64,000 bases of DNA from Clostridia bacterium (GTDB lineage Bacteria > Bacillota > Clostridia > Christensenellales > Borkfalkiaceae): NCBI GenBank assembly GCA_900770945.1, contig CAAGME010000011.1, positions 1 to 64,000 on the forward strand, given 5' to 3'. Position 1 is the stretch's first letter; every line of letters begins with the position of its first letter. The notes under the pieces were generated by a model. It was not told where the DNA came from. It did not search any database and was given only the letters and a program-made list of their open reading frames with translations. A program made the position numbers and the translations under genes. Of the stretch, positions 50,920 to 60,040 are shown piece after piece.

Positions 50920-50928
50920 TTATCCACA
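50920..50928 (+). promoter_or_regulatory. Isolated DnaA box
   Basis: TTATCCACA, perfect match, followed by TGTCGATAA at 50934. The pairing of these two forms resembles that in the putative oriC. Confidence 0.55.
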
Positions 50929-51494
50929 ACAATGTCGATAACTCTAACAAATTCAGGCGTTTTGGTCGCAACCGATATTCACTTTATAGTGCTTTTGAGC
51001 TTTTCATGTTAATATTTTCAATATAGAGAGAAAGGTTGGATGAAACGGTTTTTTCGGACAATATACGCAGCGCTATTCGCAAATTCTTGCGCCACCACAA
51101 TAAGAGCCTGTATTTTTTTATCCGATACCGAAAAATTCTTTATTTAACGATTAAAACTTTTTCTCGGCTTTCTTTTTTACCGTTTTTTCTTTTTTTTGTA
51201 TGTTTGAGGCAATCTTTTTTGACAGGCAAACATTCATACTTTTTTAAGCCGCAAACTTAGCGTTTTGCGCCGGCGCAAGGGAAAACAATATGTGAAACAT
51301 ATGCCCGTATAAGTCGATTAACGGCGCAAAAATCGGGCGTGTTTCACAACAATAAGCTATAAAAAGACAAAAGAGAGGGGTTGATATTAAATAAAAATAT
51401 AATTCGGATTGACGATAAACAAGTTTAAAATGCCGATTTTATCGTCGGCTTTGAAAATGTATAAAAAAAGCCGAGAAAATAGGCGATTATTTTA

Positions 51495-51567
51495 TTGCTA
51501 AAAAAATATTTATATGGTAAAATAATTAAACTAATATTAACTATAATATAGGGCGGATATTCCGCCC
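51495..51567 (+). promoter_or_regulatory. ftsH promoter with hairpin before the ribosome binding site
   Basis: TTGCTA (51495-51500), 17 nt, TAAAAT (51518-51523). A hairpin GGGCGGA/TCCGCCC (51551-51567) directly abuts CGGAGG, the ftsH ribosome binding site, and may modulate its access. Confidence 0.65.
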
Positions 51568-51579
51568 GGAGGATATCGA

Positions 51580-53589
51580 ATGAAAAACACTACCAAGGCA
51601 CTGCTTGCCTTCCTTGTCGTGCTTATTCTCGTTGTGCTTGTTTCTTCGTTTGCGTACAGCAACAACGCAAAGAGCATTACTGCAACCGAATTTTTTGAAA
51701 ACGCCGGCGTGTCTTTTGTCGATACGTCGAATAAAGACTCCTTAGAATTTAAGCAAAAATATGGGGACGCGGCGTATATCGGCGACGGATTTGTAATCTA
51801 CAAAGGCGAAGAAAAGAGCAAAATTGACAAAATCATCGTTGACGTTTACAATTTGAAAGGATATAAGAACAACAAACTTGTTTTCCAGAGCAGTTACGGC
51901 AGAAACGACGGCATATACGATAAAGTTATTATCGGCTTGCAGACGTGCGATATAAAAATCGGCTATACAGACCCCAACTCCGGTTCGGTGTGGTCTAACC
52001 TTATAATGCCGCTTTGCATGATGGGCATAGCGATTTTCTTAATCGTTATGTTTATGCGCCAGATGGGTTCTGGCAACAAAAACGCGTTTGACTTCGGCAG
52101 AACAAAAGCTCAGGTCATCACGAACACGCGCGTTCGTTTTGCGGACGTTGCGGGCGCGGAAGAAGAAAAACTCGAACTTCAGGAAATCGTAGACTTTCTA
52201 AAATCGCCGCAAAAATACACCGCGCTCGGCGCAAAAATCCCGAGAGGCGTGCTTTTGGTGGGAAATCCCGGTACGGGTAAAACGCTTTTTGCGAAAGCCG
52301 TTGCGGGTGAAGCAAACGTTCCGTTCTTTTCCATAAGCGGTTCCGACTTCGTTGAAATGTTCGTCGGCGTGGGCGCGTCGAGGGTAAGAGATTTGTTCAA
52401 CACGGCAAAAAAGAATCAGCCGTGCATTGTCTTTATCGACGAAATCGACGCGGTAGGCAGACAGCGCGGCGCGGGATTAGGCGGCGGAAACGACGAACGC
52501 GAACAAACGCTCAACCAGCTCCTCGTTCAGATGGACGGCTTTGAAAGCAACGAAGGCATAATAGTCATGGCGGCGACCAACCGCGCGGACGTTCTCGACC
52601 CCGCTCTTTTGCGCCCGGGCAGATTTGACCGTCAAATTTACGTCAATATGCCGGACGTGCGCGGCAGAGAAGCTATCTTAAAAGTTCATGCACGCAACAA
52701 ACCGTTAGCTCCCGACGTCAATTTTAAGGTTTTGGCGCGTATGACGAGCGGGTTTTCCGGCGCGGACCTTGCAAACCTCTTGAACGAAGCGGCTATTCTC
52801 GCCGCGAGAGCCAACAAAAAATATATCACGAATTCGGACCTTTACGAGAGTATCGATAAGGTAATGTTAGGACCGCAGAAAAAGAGCCGCCTCGTAACGG
52901 AAACGGACAAGCGCATTACGGCTTACCACGAATCGGGGCATGCGATAGTCGCAAAGCTTATGCCTAACTGCGACCCCGTTCACGAAGTTTCCATTATTCC
53001 GAGAGGAATGGCGGGCGGATACACGATGACTCGCCCCGACAACGACGACAGCTACTATACCCGTTCGAGGCTTCTCGACAATATAGTCATGACTATGGGC
53101 GGAAGAGCCGCGGAAGCGATCGTTTGCAAGGAAGTAACGTCCGGTCCTTCTTCCGATATCGTCAGCGCGACGAGAACGGCGAGAAGAATGGTTACGCAGT
53201 TCGGTATGAGCGACAAGATAGGTCCCGTTTCTTACGGCGACAACGAGGAAGTGTTCCTCGGCAGAGATTATCAGACGAGGGCAGGCTATAGCGACGACAC
53301 GGCGAAAGAAATCGACGAAGAAGTCCGCCGTATCGTGAACGACGGATACAAAAAAGCCGTTGACACGCTCACCGCAAACAGAAGTCTTCTTGACGTTATG
53401 GCTCGCGTTCTTATCGAAAAAGAAACTATCTTCGCCGAAGAAGTCGATATGATTATGTCCGGAAAAACCGCGGAAGAGGTTATCGAATATATGGACAAAA
53501 AAGAAGACGTAGACCCGCTGACCCGCGAAACGAAAAGTGAAGCGAACGACGCGCAAAACGAAAGCGGCGAAAACGGGCAAAAAGAATAA
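51580..53589 (+). CDS. ftsH: ATP-dependent zinc metalloprotease FtsH
   Basis: 669 residues. Two membrane helices (about 7-26 and 138-160) flank a small external domain. The AAA domain has Walker A GNPGTGKT (228-235), IVFIDEIDAVGRQRG and the second region of homology RPGRFDRQI. The peptidase has HESGH (450-454) as zinc motif. It degrades membrane and short-lived cytoplasmic proteins as a hexamer. The C-terminal tail is Glu/Asn/Asp rich. It is followed by parA after 64 bp containing one copy of the dispersed palindromic motif; the pairing ftsH-parA is not the usual one. Confidence 0.97.
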   Translation: MKNTTKALLAFLVVLILVVLVSSFAYSNNAKSITATEFFENAGVSFVDTSNKDSLEFKQKYGDAAYIGDGFVIYKGEEKSKIDKIIVDVYNLKGYKNNKLVFQSSYGRNDGIYDKVIIGLQTCDIKIGYTDPNSGSVWSNLIMPLCMMGIAIFLIVMFMRQMGSGNKNAFDFGRTKAQVITNTRVRFADVAGAEEEKLELQEIVDFLKSPQKYTALGAKIPRGVLLVGNPGTGKTLFAKAVAGEANVPFFSISGSDFVEMFVGVGASRVRDLFNTAKKNQPCIVFIDEIDAVGRQRGAGLGGGNDEREQTLNQLLVQMDGFESNEGIIVMAATNRADVLDPALLRPGRFDRQIYVNMPDVRGREAILKVHARNKPLAPDVNFKVLARMTSGFSGADLANLLNEAAILAARANKKYITNSDLYESIDKVMLGPQKKSRLVTETDKRITAYHESGHAIVAKLMPNCDPVHEVSIIPRGMAGGYTMTRPDNDDSYYTRSRLLDNIVMTMGGRAAEAIVCKEVTSGPSSDIVSATRTARRMVTQFGMSDKIGPVSYGDNEEVFLGRDYQTRAGYSDDTAKEIDEEVRRIVNDGYKKAVDTLTANRSLLDVMARVLIEKETIFAEEVDMIMSGKTAEEVIEYMDKKEDVDPLTRETKSEANDAQNESGENGQKE

Positions 53590-53653
53590 AAACGGGCGAT
53601 AGTCGACTTATTGACCGATTTTTATAAAAAAACAAAGCACGAAGGGAAAGAAA

Positions 53654-54418
53654 ATGGGAAGAATAATCGCTATTTCAAACCAGAAAGGCGGCGTCGGAAA
53701 AACTTCGACATGCATTAACCTTGCCGCCGGCATAGCAAAGAAAGACAAAAAGGTTCTTATCGTAGATATGGACGCGCAAGGCAACGCCACGACGGGCTTG
53801 GGCATAGGCAAATCTTCGTCGCGCGTTTCCGCATACGACGTTCTTATCGGCTCTTCCTCGGCGAAAGAAGCCATAATAGAAACAAAGATAAAACACCTCG
53901 ATATTCTCCCCTCGTCTATAGACCTTGCGGGGGCGGAAGTGGAACTCGTGACGCAAAGCCGCCGCGAAAAACGGCTTGCCTTGGCGATACGCGGCTTAAA
54001 GGAAGATTACGATTATATCTTCATCGACTGCCCGCCCGCGATAGGGCTGCTCACTATAAACGCGCTTGCCGCCGCCGACGGCGTGCTTATCCCCATACAG
54101 AGCGAATATTACGCGCTCGAAGGGTTAAGCCAGCTTATGAACACCGTAAAGCTTGTCAAAAAAGCTCTCAACCCCGCGCTTGAAATCGACGGAGTGGTTA
54201 TAACCATGTACGACGGGCGCGCGCTTATTTCACGCCAGATACGCGAAGAAATAACAAAGTTTTTCGGGGATAAGGTTTTTGAAACGGTCATTCCGAGAAA
54301 CATAAGGGTTTCGGAAGCGCCGAGTTACGGCGTACCGGTAATAGATCACGACAAAAGGTGCCGCGGCACTTTGGGATACCTTGCTTTGACGGACGAATTT
54401 TTATCGAGGAGTTATTGA
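53654..54418 (+). CDS. parA: Chromosome partitioning ATPase ParA (Soj)
   Basis: 254 residues, the short chromosomal type without an N-terminal HTH. The deviant Walker A motif is KGGVGKTST (11-19), Walker B region is YDYIFIDCPPAIG, and IPIQSEYYALEGL is typical. ParA moves the ParB-parS complex and affects initiation at the origin. AAGGGAAAG precedes the ATG. parB follows after 6 bp. Confidence 0.96.
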   Translation: MGRIIAISNQKGGVGKTSTCINLAAGIAKKDKKVLIVDMDAQGNATTGLGIGKSSSRVSAYDVLIGSSSAKEAIIETKIKHLDILPSSIDLAGAEVELVTQSRREKRLALAIRGLKEDYDYIFIDCPPAIGLLTINALAAADGVLIPIQSEYYALEGLSQLMNTVKLVKKALNPALEIDGVVITMYDGRALISRQIREEITKFFGDKVFETVIPRNIRVSEAPSYGVPVIDHDKRCRGTLGYLALTDEFLSRSY

Positions 54419-54424
54419 TTTACC

Positions 54425-55336
54425 ATGGCTAAAGGATTAGGAAAAGGATTTGCGGCTTTACTTGCCGACACACAGGAAGATTACAGCAAATTTTCCTTCG
54501 ACAACTACGGCGAAGAAGGCGTAGAAATGAAGAACAGCGTCATCGAGATAGAAACAAGCCTCATCGACGCTAACCCCAACCAGCCGAGAAAGGTTTTTGA
54601 CCAGACGGCTCTCCGCGAACTTGCCGATTCGATCACGATGCACGGCGTTATTATGCCTATCGTCGTCAACAAAAAGGGCGACAGATACATGATAATCGCG
54701 GGCGAAAGACGGTGGAGAGCAAGCAAGCTTGCCGGCAAAACGACCGTTCCCGCAATCGTAAAGGACTATACCGAAAGACAGGTTAAGGAGATTTCCTTAA
54801 TCGAAAACTTGCAGAGAGAGGATTTGAACCCCATCGAAGCCGCAAACGCGATGAAGCAGCTTATGGACGAGTACGACATAACGCAGGAAGACTTAGCCGA
54901 ACGCATCGGCAAAAGCCGCTCCGCAATCGCGAACACGCTTCGCCTTCTTTCTCTTCAACCGGAAGTTATCGACCTCGTGTCGGGCGGCGCGCTCTCGCAA
55001 GGTCATGCAAGAGCCTTAATCACGCTTCCCCGCGCCGAGCAGGTGTCAATCGCCCGTAAGGCGGTCGAAAAACGCTTTTCCGTCCGCGAAGTGGAACAAG
55101 CCGTAAAAGACTATTACAACCCGCCGGAAGAGGCAAGAAAGGCTAAAAAAGCCCGTCAGGAAGCCTTGATGAGCGTTGAACTTAAAGACCTTATCGTGAG
55201 AATGCAACGCGGATTCGGCACGAAAGTTTCCGCTATCGGAAACGACAAAAAGGGTAGAATTTACATAGATTATTATAGTCGCGACGACCTTGACAGAATC
55301 TCCGCGCTTTTGGACAAAATGGGCGAGGAAAACTAA
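54425..55336 (+). CDS. parB: Chromosome partitioning protein ParB (Spo0J)
   Basis: 303 residues. It begins MAKGLGKGFAALL as is usual. The CTPase/N-domain has NPNQPRK and GERRWRA; the HTH is ITQEDLAERIGKSRSAIANTLRLL, followed by LSQGHARAL and a C-terminal dimerisation part. ParB loads at parS, slides as a CTP-bound clamp and recruits SMC. Two parS sites lie about 5 kb upstream in the gene-free region. Confidence 0.96.
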   Translation: MAKGLGKGFAALLADTQEDYSKFSFDNYGEEGVEMKNSVIEIETSLIDANPNQPRKVFDQTALRELADSITMHGVIMPIVVNKKGDRYMIIAGERRWRASKLAGKTTVPAIVKDYTERQVKEISLIENLQREDLNPIEAANAMKQLMDEYDITQEDLAERIGKSRSAIANTLRLLSLQPEVIDLVSGGALSQGHARALITLPRAEQVSIARKAVEKRFSVREVEQAVKDYYNPPEEARKAKKARQEALMSVELKDLIVRMQRGFGTKVSAIGNDKKGRIYIDYYSRDDLDRISALLDKMGEEN

Positions 55337-55363
55337 GAAGAAAAGCGGCTGAAAGTCGTGTTT

Positions 55364-55395
55364 ATTAAAGCGGGCGGTTTTGTCCCGCTTTAATA
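55364..55395 (+). terminator. parAB terminator
   Basis: TTAAAGCGGG/CCCGCTTTAA stem-loop; the following T-run is short. Confidence 0.7.
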
Positions 55396-55449
55396 GTGTT
55401 TAAGGATATCGGGTATAAAAGAAAAATCACCCGGAAAAGGAAAAGTAAA

Positions 55450-56283
55450 ATGAACGAAGCGATTGTGTTTGAAAACGTCGATTTTGCTTACGACGAAGGC
55501 GAAAAGAACGTCGTCGAAGATCTCTCTTTCAAGGTGGAAAGGGGTTCTTTCGTTGCGCTCGTCGGGCGTAACGCAAGCGGTAAATCGACGGTAGCAAAGC
55601 TCGTTAACGGGCTTATAGCCCCGCTTTCCGGGAAAATCACCGTTTTGGGGCTTGACGCGACGGACGAAAACAATTCCTTTGAGATAAGGAAGCGTTGCGG
55701 AATAGTTTTCCAAAACCCCGACAATCAGACGGTTGCGACCATCGTTGAGGACGACGTTGCTTTCGGACCCGAAAACATAGGCGTAGAAAGGGAAGAAATC
55801 GGAAAAAGAATAGATTTTGCTTTAAAGGCGACGGGGACGGAGTCGTTCAGGTTTTCTTCCGCGTCGAGGCTGTCCGGCGGGCAGAAACAGCGCGTCGCGA
55901 TAGCGGGAGTTCTCGCGATAAAGCCGGAGATACTCATTTTAGACGAATCGACTTCCATGCTCGATCCGCGTGGCAGGCGCGAGGTTATGGACGTCGTGAA
56001 AAATCTCAATAAGCTCGGCATGACGGTCATTGTGATAACCCATTACATGGACGAAGTCACCGATTGCGACGAGGTGCTTGTTATGGGCGGGGGCAGGCTT
56101 TTAAGAAGCGGTACTCCCGAAGAAATTTTTGCCGACGAAGATCTTTTAGCCCGCGCGGGGCTTGAACTTCCCGTTCCCGCAAAGATAGCCAAGCTTTTGA
56201 GAAAAAAGGGCGTAAAAATAGGTCAACCGCTCACCAAGGAGGCGTTGAAGGACGAATTATGCGTATTGTTGCAAGAAACATAG
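55450..56283 (+). CDS. ecfA1: ECF transporter ATPase A1
   Basis: 277 residues. Walker A is GRNASGKST, Q-loop region FQNPDNQTVATIV, ABC signature LSGGQKQRVAIAG, Walker B ILILDESTSMLDP, switch His in VITHYMDE. With EcfA2 and EcfT it forms the energy-coupling module that powers several vitamin S-components, for example the QueT protein of this window. The ATG at 55450 with AAAAGGAAAAG is preferred to an upstream start at 55396. ecfA2 overlaps its end by 25 nt. Confidence 0.94.
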   Translation: MNEAIVFENVDFAYDEGEKNVVEDLSFKVERGSFVALVGRNASGKSTVAKLVNGLIAPLSGKITVLGLDATDENNSFEIRKRCGIVFQNPDNQTVATIVEDDVAFGPENIGVEREEIGKRIDFALKATGTESFRFSSASRLSGGQKQRVAIAGVLAIKPEILILDESTSMLDPRGRREVMDVVKNLNKLGMTVIVITHYMDEVTDCDEVLVMGGGRLLRSGTPEEIFADEDLLARAGLELPVPAKIAKLLRKKGVKIGQPLTKEALKDELCVLLQET

Positions 56284-57137
56284 AATTTTCATACAATAAG
56301 GGCGCAAAGTTTTCCGTCGCCGCGCTCGACGGAGTTTCGCTCGAAATAGCCGATGGCGAGTTTTTCGGCATAATCGGGCATACGGGTAGCGGAAAGTCAA
56401 CCTTCATTCAGCATCTGAACGCCTTAGTGCCGCTCCAGAAAGGCGAACTTTTCGTCGGCGATTACGACCTTACGCCGTCAAAAAAGAAAAAGGATAAAGC
56501 TAAGCTCAAAGATTTGAGAAAAAGCGTGGGAATGGTCTTTCAATACCCCGAATATCAGCTTTTTGCCGAAACGGTCTATGAGGACGTCGCTTTCGGTATT
56601 CGCAATTTCTTAGCGGAAAAAGACGAAAAAAAAGTCGAAGATTTAGTGAAAAGCGCGCTTGAAAAGGTGGGGCTTAACTACGCGGAAATAAAGGATAAGT
56701 CGCCGTTTGCTCTTTCGGGCGGGCAAAAAAGAAGAGTTGCGATAGCGGGAGTTATTGTGGTTGAACCTCAGGTACTCGTTCTTGACGAGCCTTGCGCAGG
56801 GCTTGACCCCGTCGGGAAAAAGGAGCTTTGGGAGCTTTTGCATTATTTACACAGAACAACGGCGAAAACAATAATCGTCGTGTCGCATGACATGAACGAC
56901 GTTGCCGAACAATGTACTAAGGCAGCGATGTTTTCGGACGGAAAAATAATCGCTTCGGGAACGCCCAAGGAATTGTTTTCCGATAGGGAACTTATAGAAA
57001 AAGCAGGGCTTGACGTACCCGTGACGGCGTACTTAAAAGACGAATTAAGCCCGTGCTTAGACGATTTGGACACCGACTTCAAGATAGCGGACTTTGCGGA
57101 AAAACTTGCCCAAAAGCTGAACTCAAAAGGACAATAA
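56259..57137 (+). CDS. ecfA2: ECF transporter ATPase A2
   Basis: 292 residues. Walker A GHTGSGKST, Q-loop FQYPEYQLF, signature LSGGQKRRVAIAG, Walker B VLVLDEPCAGLDP, switch His in VVSHDMND. It pairs with EcfA1 as a heterodimer. A longer linker (KKKKDKAKLKDLRKSVGM) precedes the Q-loop, as is usual for EcfA2. A gap of 70 bp with a degenerate copy of the dispersed motif separates it from ecfT. Confidence 0.94.
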   Translation: MRIVARNIEFSYNKGAKFSVAALDGVSLEIADGEFFGIIGHTGSGKSTFIQHLNALVPLQKGELFVGDYDLTPSKKKKDKAKLKDLRKSVGMVFQYPEYQLFAETVYEDVAFGIRNFLAEKDEKKVEDLVKSALEKVGLNYAEIKDKSPFALSGGQKRRVAIAGVIVVEPQVLVLDEPCAGLDPVGKKELWELLHYLHRTTAKTIIVVSHDMNDVAEQCTKAAMFSDGKIIASGTPKELFSDRELIEKAGLDVPVTAYLKDELSPCLDDLDTDFKIADFAEKLAQKLNSKGQ

Positions 57138-57207
57138 AAAATCATAAAACAAGCCGATAACAGGCTTATAGCGCAACTTTTTATTAAAGAAAAGAAAAAA
57201 GGTAAAC

Positions 57208-58029
57208 ATGCTTAACGACGTAGCCTTCGGGCAGTACTATCCCGTGCAATCGGCGGTTCACAAAATGGACCCCCGCGCAAAGATAGTCTTTTTAATCGCA
57301 TATATAGTTGTTATATTCCTCGTCAAAAACTTTTTCGGGTTTTTAGCGGCGGGGGCTTTCGTCGTACTTGCCGTTATCTTTTCCCGCGTGCCTTTTTTCA
57401 AAGTTTTAAAGAGTATAAAGGCGATACTCGTGCTTATCGTAATCACCTTTTTAATCAACCTTTTATTACACGAGGACGCGGACGCAAAAATTTACTGTTC
57501 GTTCTGGGTTTTTAAGATAACGGACAGATCGATTGAGTTCGCGCTGTTTATGGCGTTGAGGCTCATATATCTCGTACTCGGCAGTTCAGTTCTTACGCTC
57601 ACAACGACGCCCGTCGCGCTGACCGACGGCATAGAATCGCTTTTAAAGCCGCTAAAACTCGTAAAATTCCCCGTTCACGAACTCGCGCTTATAATGAGCA
57701 TCGCACTCCGCTTTATACCTACGCTTATGGAAGAAACCAACAGAATAATTTCGGCGCAAAAGGCAAGGGGCGCGGATTTTGACAGCGGCAATCTTTTTAA
57801 AAAGGTAAAAGCGTTGCTTCCCGTGCTGATACCGCTTATCGTGTCGGCATTCCGCCGTGCGGACGAGCTGGGCGAAGCTATGGACGCGCGCTGTTATTCG
57901 GGCAGCAAAAACCGCACTAAGTATAAAAAACTCACGTTTACTTATCGCGACCTTATCGCGCTTTTTGTAATAGGCGCGCTGTACGCGGGCGTGATAATTC
58001 TTAACGTTTACGGGGTGAACGTCATATGA
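57208..58029 (+). CDS. ecfT: ECF transporter transmembrane protein EcfT
   Basis: 273 residues with about five to six membrane helices. The coupling helix region has MSIALRFIPTLMEETNRI followed by SAQKARGADF (the Ala-Arg-Gly motif) and later the second motif in EAMDARCYSG. It links S-components to the ATPases. AAAGGTAAAC precedes the ATG. truA overlaps its stop by 4 nt, the common order ecfA1-ecfA2-ecfT-truA of Firmicutes. Confidence 0.94.
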   Translation: MLNDVAFGQYYPVQSAVHKMDPRAKIVFLIAYIVVIFLVKNFFGFLAAGAFVVLAVIFSRVPFFKVLKSIKAILVLIVITFLINLLLHEDADAKIYCSFWVFKITDRSIEFALFMALRLIYLVLGSSVLTLTTTPVALTDGIESLLKPLKLVKFPVHELALIMSIALRFIPTLMEETNRIISAQKARGADFDSGNLFKKVKALLPVLIPLIVSAFRRADELGEAMDARCYSGSKNRTKYKKLTFTYRDLIALFVIGALYAGVIILNVYGVNVI

Positions 58030-58766
58030 GAATAAAATTAACGGTTTGTTATGACGGGACTTTATATTGCGGCTGGCAACGGCAGAAAAACGGCTTTACC
58101 GTTCAGGAAGCCTTAGAGCAAGCCGTCGAAACCCTTACGGGCGAAAAGGTCGCCGTAACGGGCAGCGGCAGAACCGATGCGGGTGTGCATGCAAAAGGTC
58201 AGGTCGCGCACTTCGACACGAATTCGACTATCCCCGCCGAAAAGTTTTTTCTCGCGCTCAATCCCCTTTTGCCGGACGATATCAAGGTTTTAAAAAGCGA
58301 ACGGGTAAGCGAAAACTTTCATTCCGTTCGGTCGGCTAAACGCAAGACTTACGTTTATTCGCTGTATCTCTCGTCCGTTCCCGTTCCTTTATACGAGCGT
58401 TACGCGCTCCGCATAGACGAGCCGATAGATATTAAAAAAATGCAAAAAGCCGCGGAGTTTTTTATCGGCGAAAAGGATTTTAAAGCTTTTTCTTCCACCG
58501 GTTCGTCAGTCAAAGGCACGGTGAGAAAAATTTATGCGTTAAGCGTTGAAAAGAAAGGCGAGTTTATCTTTATAAAAGTTACGGGCAACGGCTTTTTATA
58601 CAACATGGTAAGAATAATCGCGGGAACGCTCGTTGCGATAGGCAAAGGCGAAATAAGCGAAGAAACCGTTGAAAAAGCCTTTTTGACGGGAGAAAGAACG
58701 TATGCGGGAAAAACGCTTGCCGCAAAAGGCTTAACGCTTCTTTGCGCCGAGTACGAAGCCGAATAA
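58026..58766 (+). CDS. truA: tRNA pseudouridine(38-40) synthase TruA
   Basis: 246 residues. The catalytic Asp is in GSGRTDAGVHA; YDGTLYCGWQRQ near the start and GNGFLYNMVRIIAGTLVAIG near the end are typical. It isomerises uridines 38-40 in the anticodon arm. Start overlaps the ecfT stop (ATGA). Confidence 0.96.
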   Translation: MRIKLTVCYDGTLYCGWQRQKNGFTVQEALEQAVETLTGEKVAVTGSGRTDAGVHAKGQVAHFDTNSTIPAEKFFLALNPLLPDDIKVLKSERVSENFHSVRSAKRKTYVYSLYLSSVPVPLYERYALRIDEPIDIKKMQKAAEFFIGEKDFKAFSSTGSSVKGTVRKIYALSVEKKGEFIFIKVTGNGFLYNMVRIIAGTLVAIGKGEISEETVEKAFLTGERTYAGKTLAAKGLTLLCAEYEAE

Positions 58767-58823
58767 GCTTATACTCTTAATTACTGTAACGCTTTATTAA
58801 AAAGAGACGTTAAAGCTTTAAAA

Positions 58824-58856
58824 AAAACAAAAAGTCGGGCTATAAGGCGATTATCG
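58824..58856 (+). repeat. 33 bp direct repeat, left of the HipA-like kinase
   Basis: Identical over 33 bp to 60041-60073. It contains GTCGGGCTATAAGGCGATTA, a version of the dispersed palindromic motif. It ends 31 bp before the kinase start codon. Confidence 0.95.
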
Positions 58857-58887
58857 CGTAAAAAAATAAAAACGATAGGAGGGTTGT

Positions 58888-60033
58888 ATGTTATACGAAT
58901 TAAGGCAGTACGATGTGCCGCTATTGACTTTTTATATCGAACGACGGGAACTCGATAAGTTGACGTATACTATCGAGTGGGTTAACGATGAGAAAAAACA
59001 TTTGTTACCAATCGGTCTAACCCCCGATTCCGAAGGACTAAGCAGGTGGTTAAAGTCGCGCGTCATTCCGAAAAACAGAGAGTTTGTGGATCAAATTTTG
59101 GCTCGGAGCGGGCTTAACGGCAGCGACGTTATGGGCATAATCAACGTTTGCAAAGGGCTTTCTTTAAACGACAGTTATTGGGTCGTTGAAAAAGGGTTTG
59201 ACGGCAAATTTGCCGATTACAACCTCTATGAAAACAAGTTTACGAGAACGCTTGCGCTTATAGCGTACACGGGGTTCGGCAGTAACGGCAAAAGCGGGTT
59301 TACTTCATCTCCCGAATACACGACAAACGGAATGCTTCGTAAATGTTGGCGCAGAATCGACGGCAAAATTTACTTGTATAAAGGCGGCACGTCCGGCGCG
59401 GCAAACACCGGCAACGAGCCTTATTCCGAATATTATGCCGCCGAAATCGCCGAAGCGATGGGGATAAGTCACGTTGCATACAACTTGTCAAAATGGAAAG
59501 GTACGCTCTGTTCGACATGCGAACTGTTTACCGATATAAACACCTCGTTCGTACCTATATATAGGTTTAATCAATGCGGCAGGCTTGCCGAAACGGCGAG
59601 GTTTTTGAAGACTCTCGGACAAGAATTTTACGACGAGTTTGCGGATATGATGATTTTCGACTCGCTTATTTGCAACACCGACAGGCACGCGGGGAATTAC
59701 GGACTGCTTGTAGACAACAAGACGAATAAACCCGTTAGGTTTGCTCCGATATTCGACAACGGGTTGTCTCTTTTTAACTACGCCATGGCGGATGACCTTG
59801 TGAATATAGATAACTATGCTAAAACGAGGTTCCCTGCTTATGACAGCGTGTCTTACGAAGAAATCGTGAAAGCTTTTATATCGGAAAGACAAAAAGTCGC
59901 TCTCCGTAAATTGATAAACTTTAAATTCACAAAACACCCGAGATACAATCTGCAAAGCCAACGGCTCAAAACGATAGAAGGATACTTACAGCGAAGGCTT
60001 CGCGCGTTTTTGATTATTGACGAAAAAATATAG
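58888..60033 (+). CDS. HipA-like / CtkA-like protein kinase
   Basis: 381 residues. The C-terminal half carries HipA-type kinase motifs: IFDSLICNTDRHAGNYG, with D265 as catalytic base and N270, and PIFDNGLSLF with metal-binding D290. The start RQYDVPLLTFYI differs from HipA, and the N-terminal HipA barrel appears to be missing or altered, which resembles CtkA-like orphan kinases. No hipB antitoxin gene is adjacent. Kinase targets are unknown. GGAGGG precedes the ATG. The gene is placed exactly between two 33 bp direct repeats, suggesting that it is a cassette. Confidence 0.8.
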   Translation: MLYELRQYDVPLLTFYIERRELDKLTYTIEWVNDEKKHLLPIGLTPDSEGLSRWLKSRVIPKNREFVDQILARSGLNGSDVMGIINVCKGLSLNDSYWVVEKGFDGKFADYNLYENKFTRTLALIAYTGFGSNGKSGFTSSPEYTTNGMLRKCWRRIDGKIYLYKGGTSGAANTGNEPYSEYYAAEIAEAMGISHVAYNLSKWKGTLCSTCELFTDINTSFVPIYRFNQCGRLAETARFLKTLGQEFYDEFADMMIFDSLICNTDRHAGNYGLLVDNKTNKPVRFAPIFDNGLSLFNYAMADDLVNIDNYAKTRFPAYDSVSYEEIVKAFISERQKVALRKLINFKFTKHPRYNLQSQRLKTIEGYLQRRLRAFLIIDEKI

Positions 60034-60040
60034 ATTTCGT

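Larger units (their letters stand above)
47896..51494. other. Gene-free segregation/centromere-like region
   Basis: About 3.6 kb without a credible gene; open frames are short, lack ribosome binding sites or run through repeats. It contains two parS sites, parS half-sites (CGTGAAACA near 48643 and 48826; TGTTTCAC at 51340), two isolated DnaA boxes, one long dispersed repeat, diverged ~240 bp tandem repeats, a perfect hairpin TTTTTGCCC/GGGCAAAAA (48717-48741) and many palindromes. Transcription diverges on both sides (TetR operon leftward, ftsH-parAB rightward). Confidence 0.75.

Noticed and set aside
48078..50928. The parS region as the main replication origin
   Set aside because: Only two scattered perfect DnaA boxes about 2.8 kb apart; the cluster next to dnaN at 26.45-26.71 kb is denser, has an AT tract and makes nifJ co-directional with replication. 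Not fully excluded.
48216..51260. Short open frames in the gene-free region (for example 48248-48556, 50657-50881, 51036-51260)
   Set aside because: They run through repeats or palindromes, lack ribosome binding sites and show no protein-like pattern.
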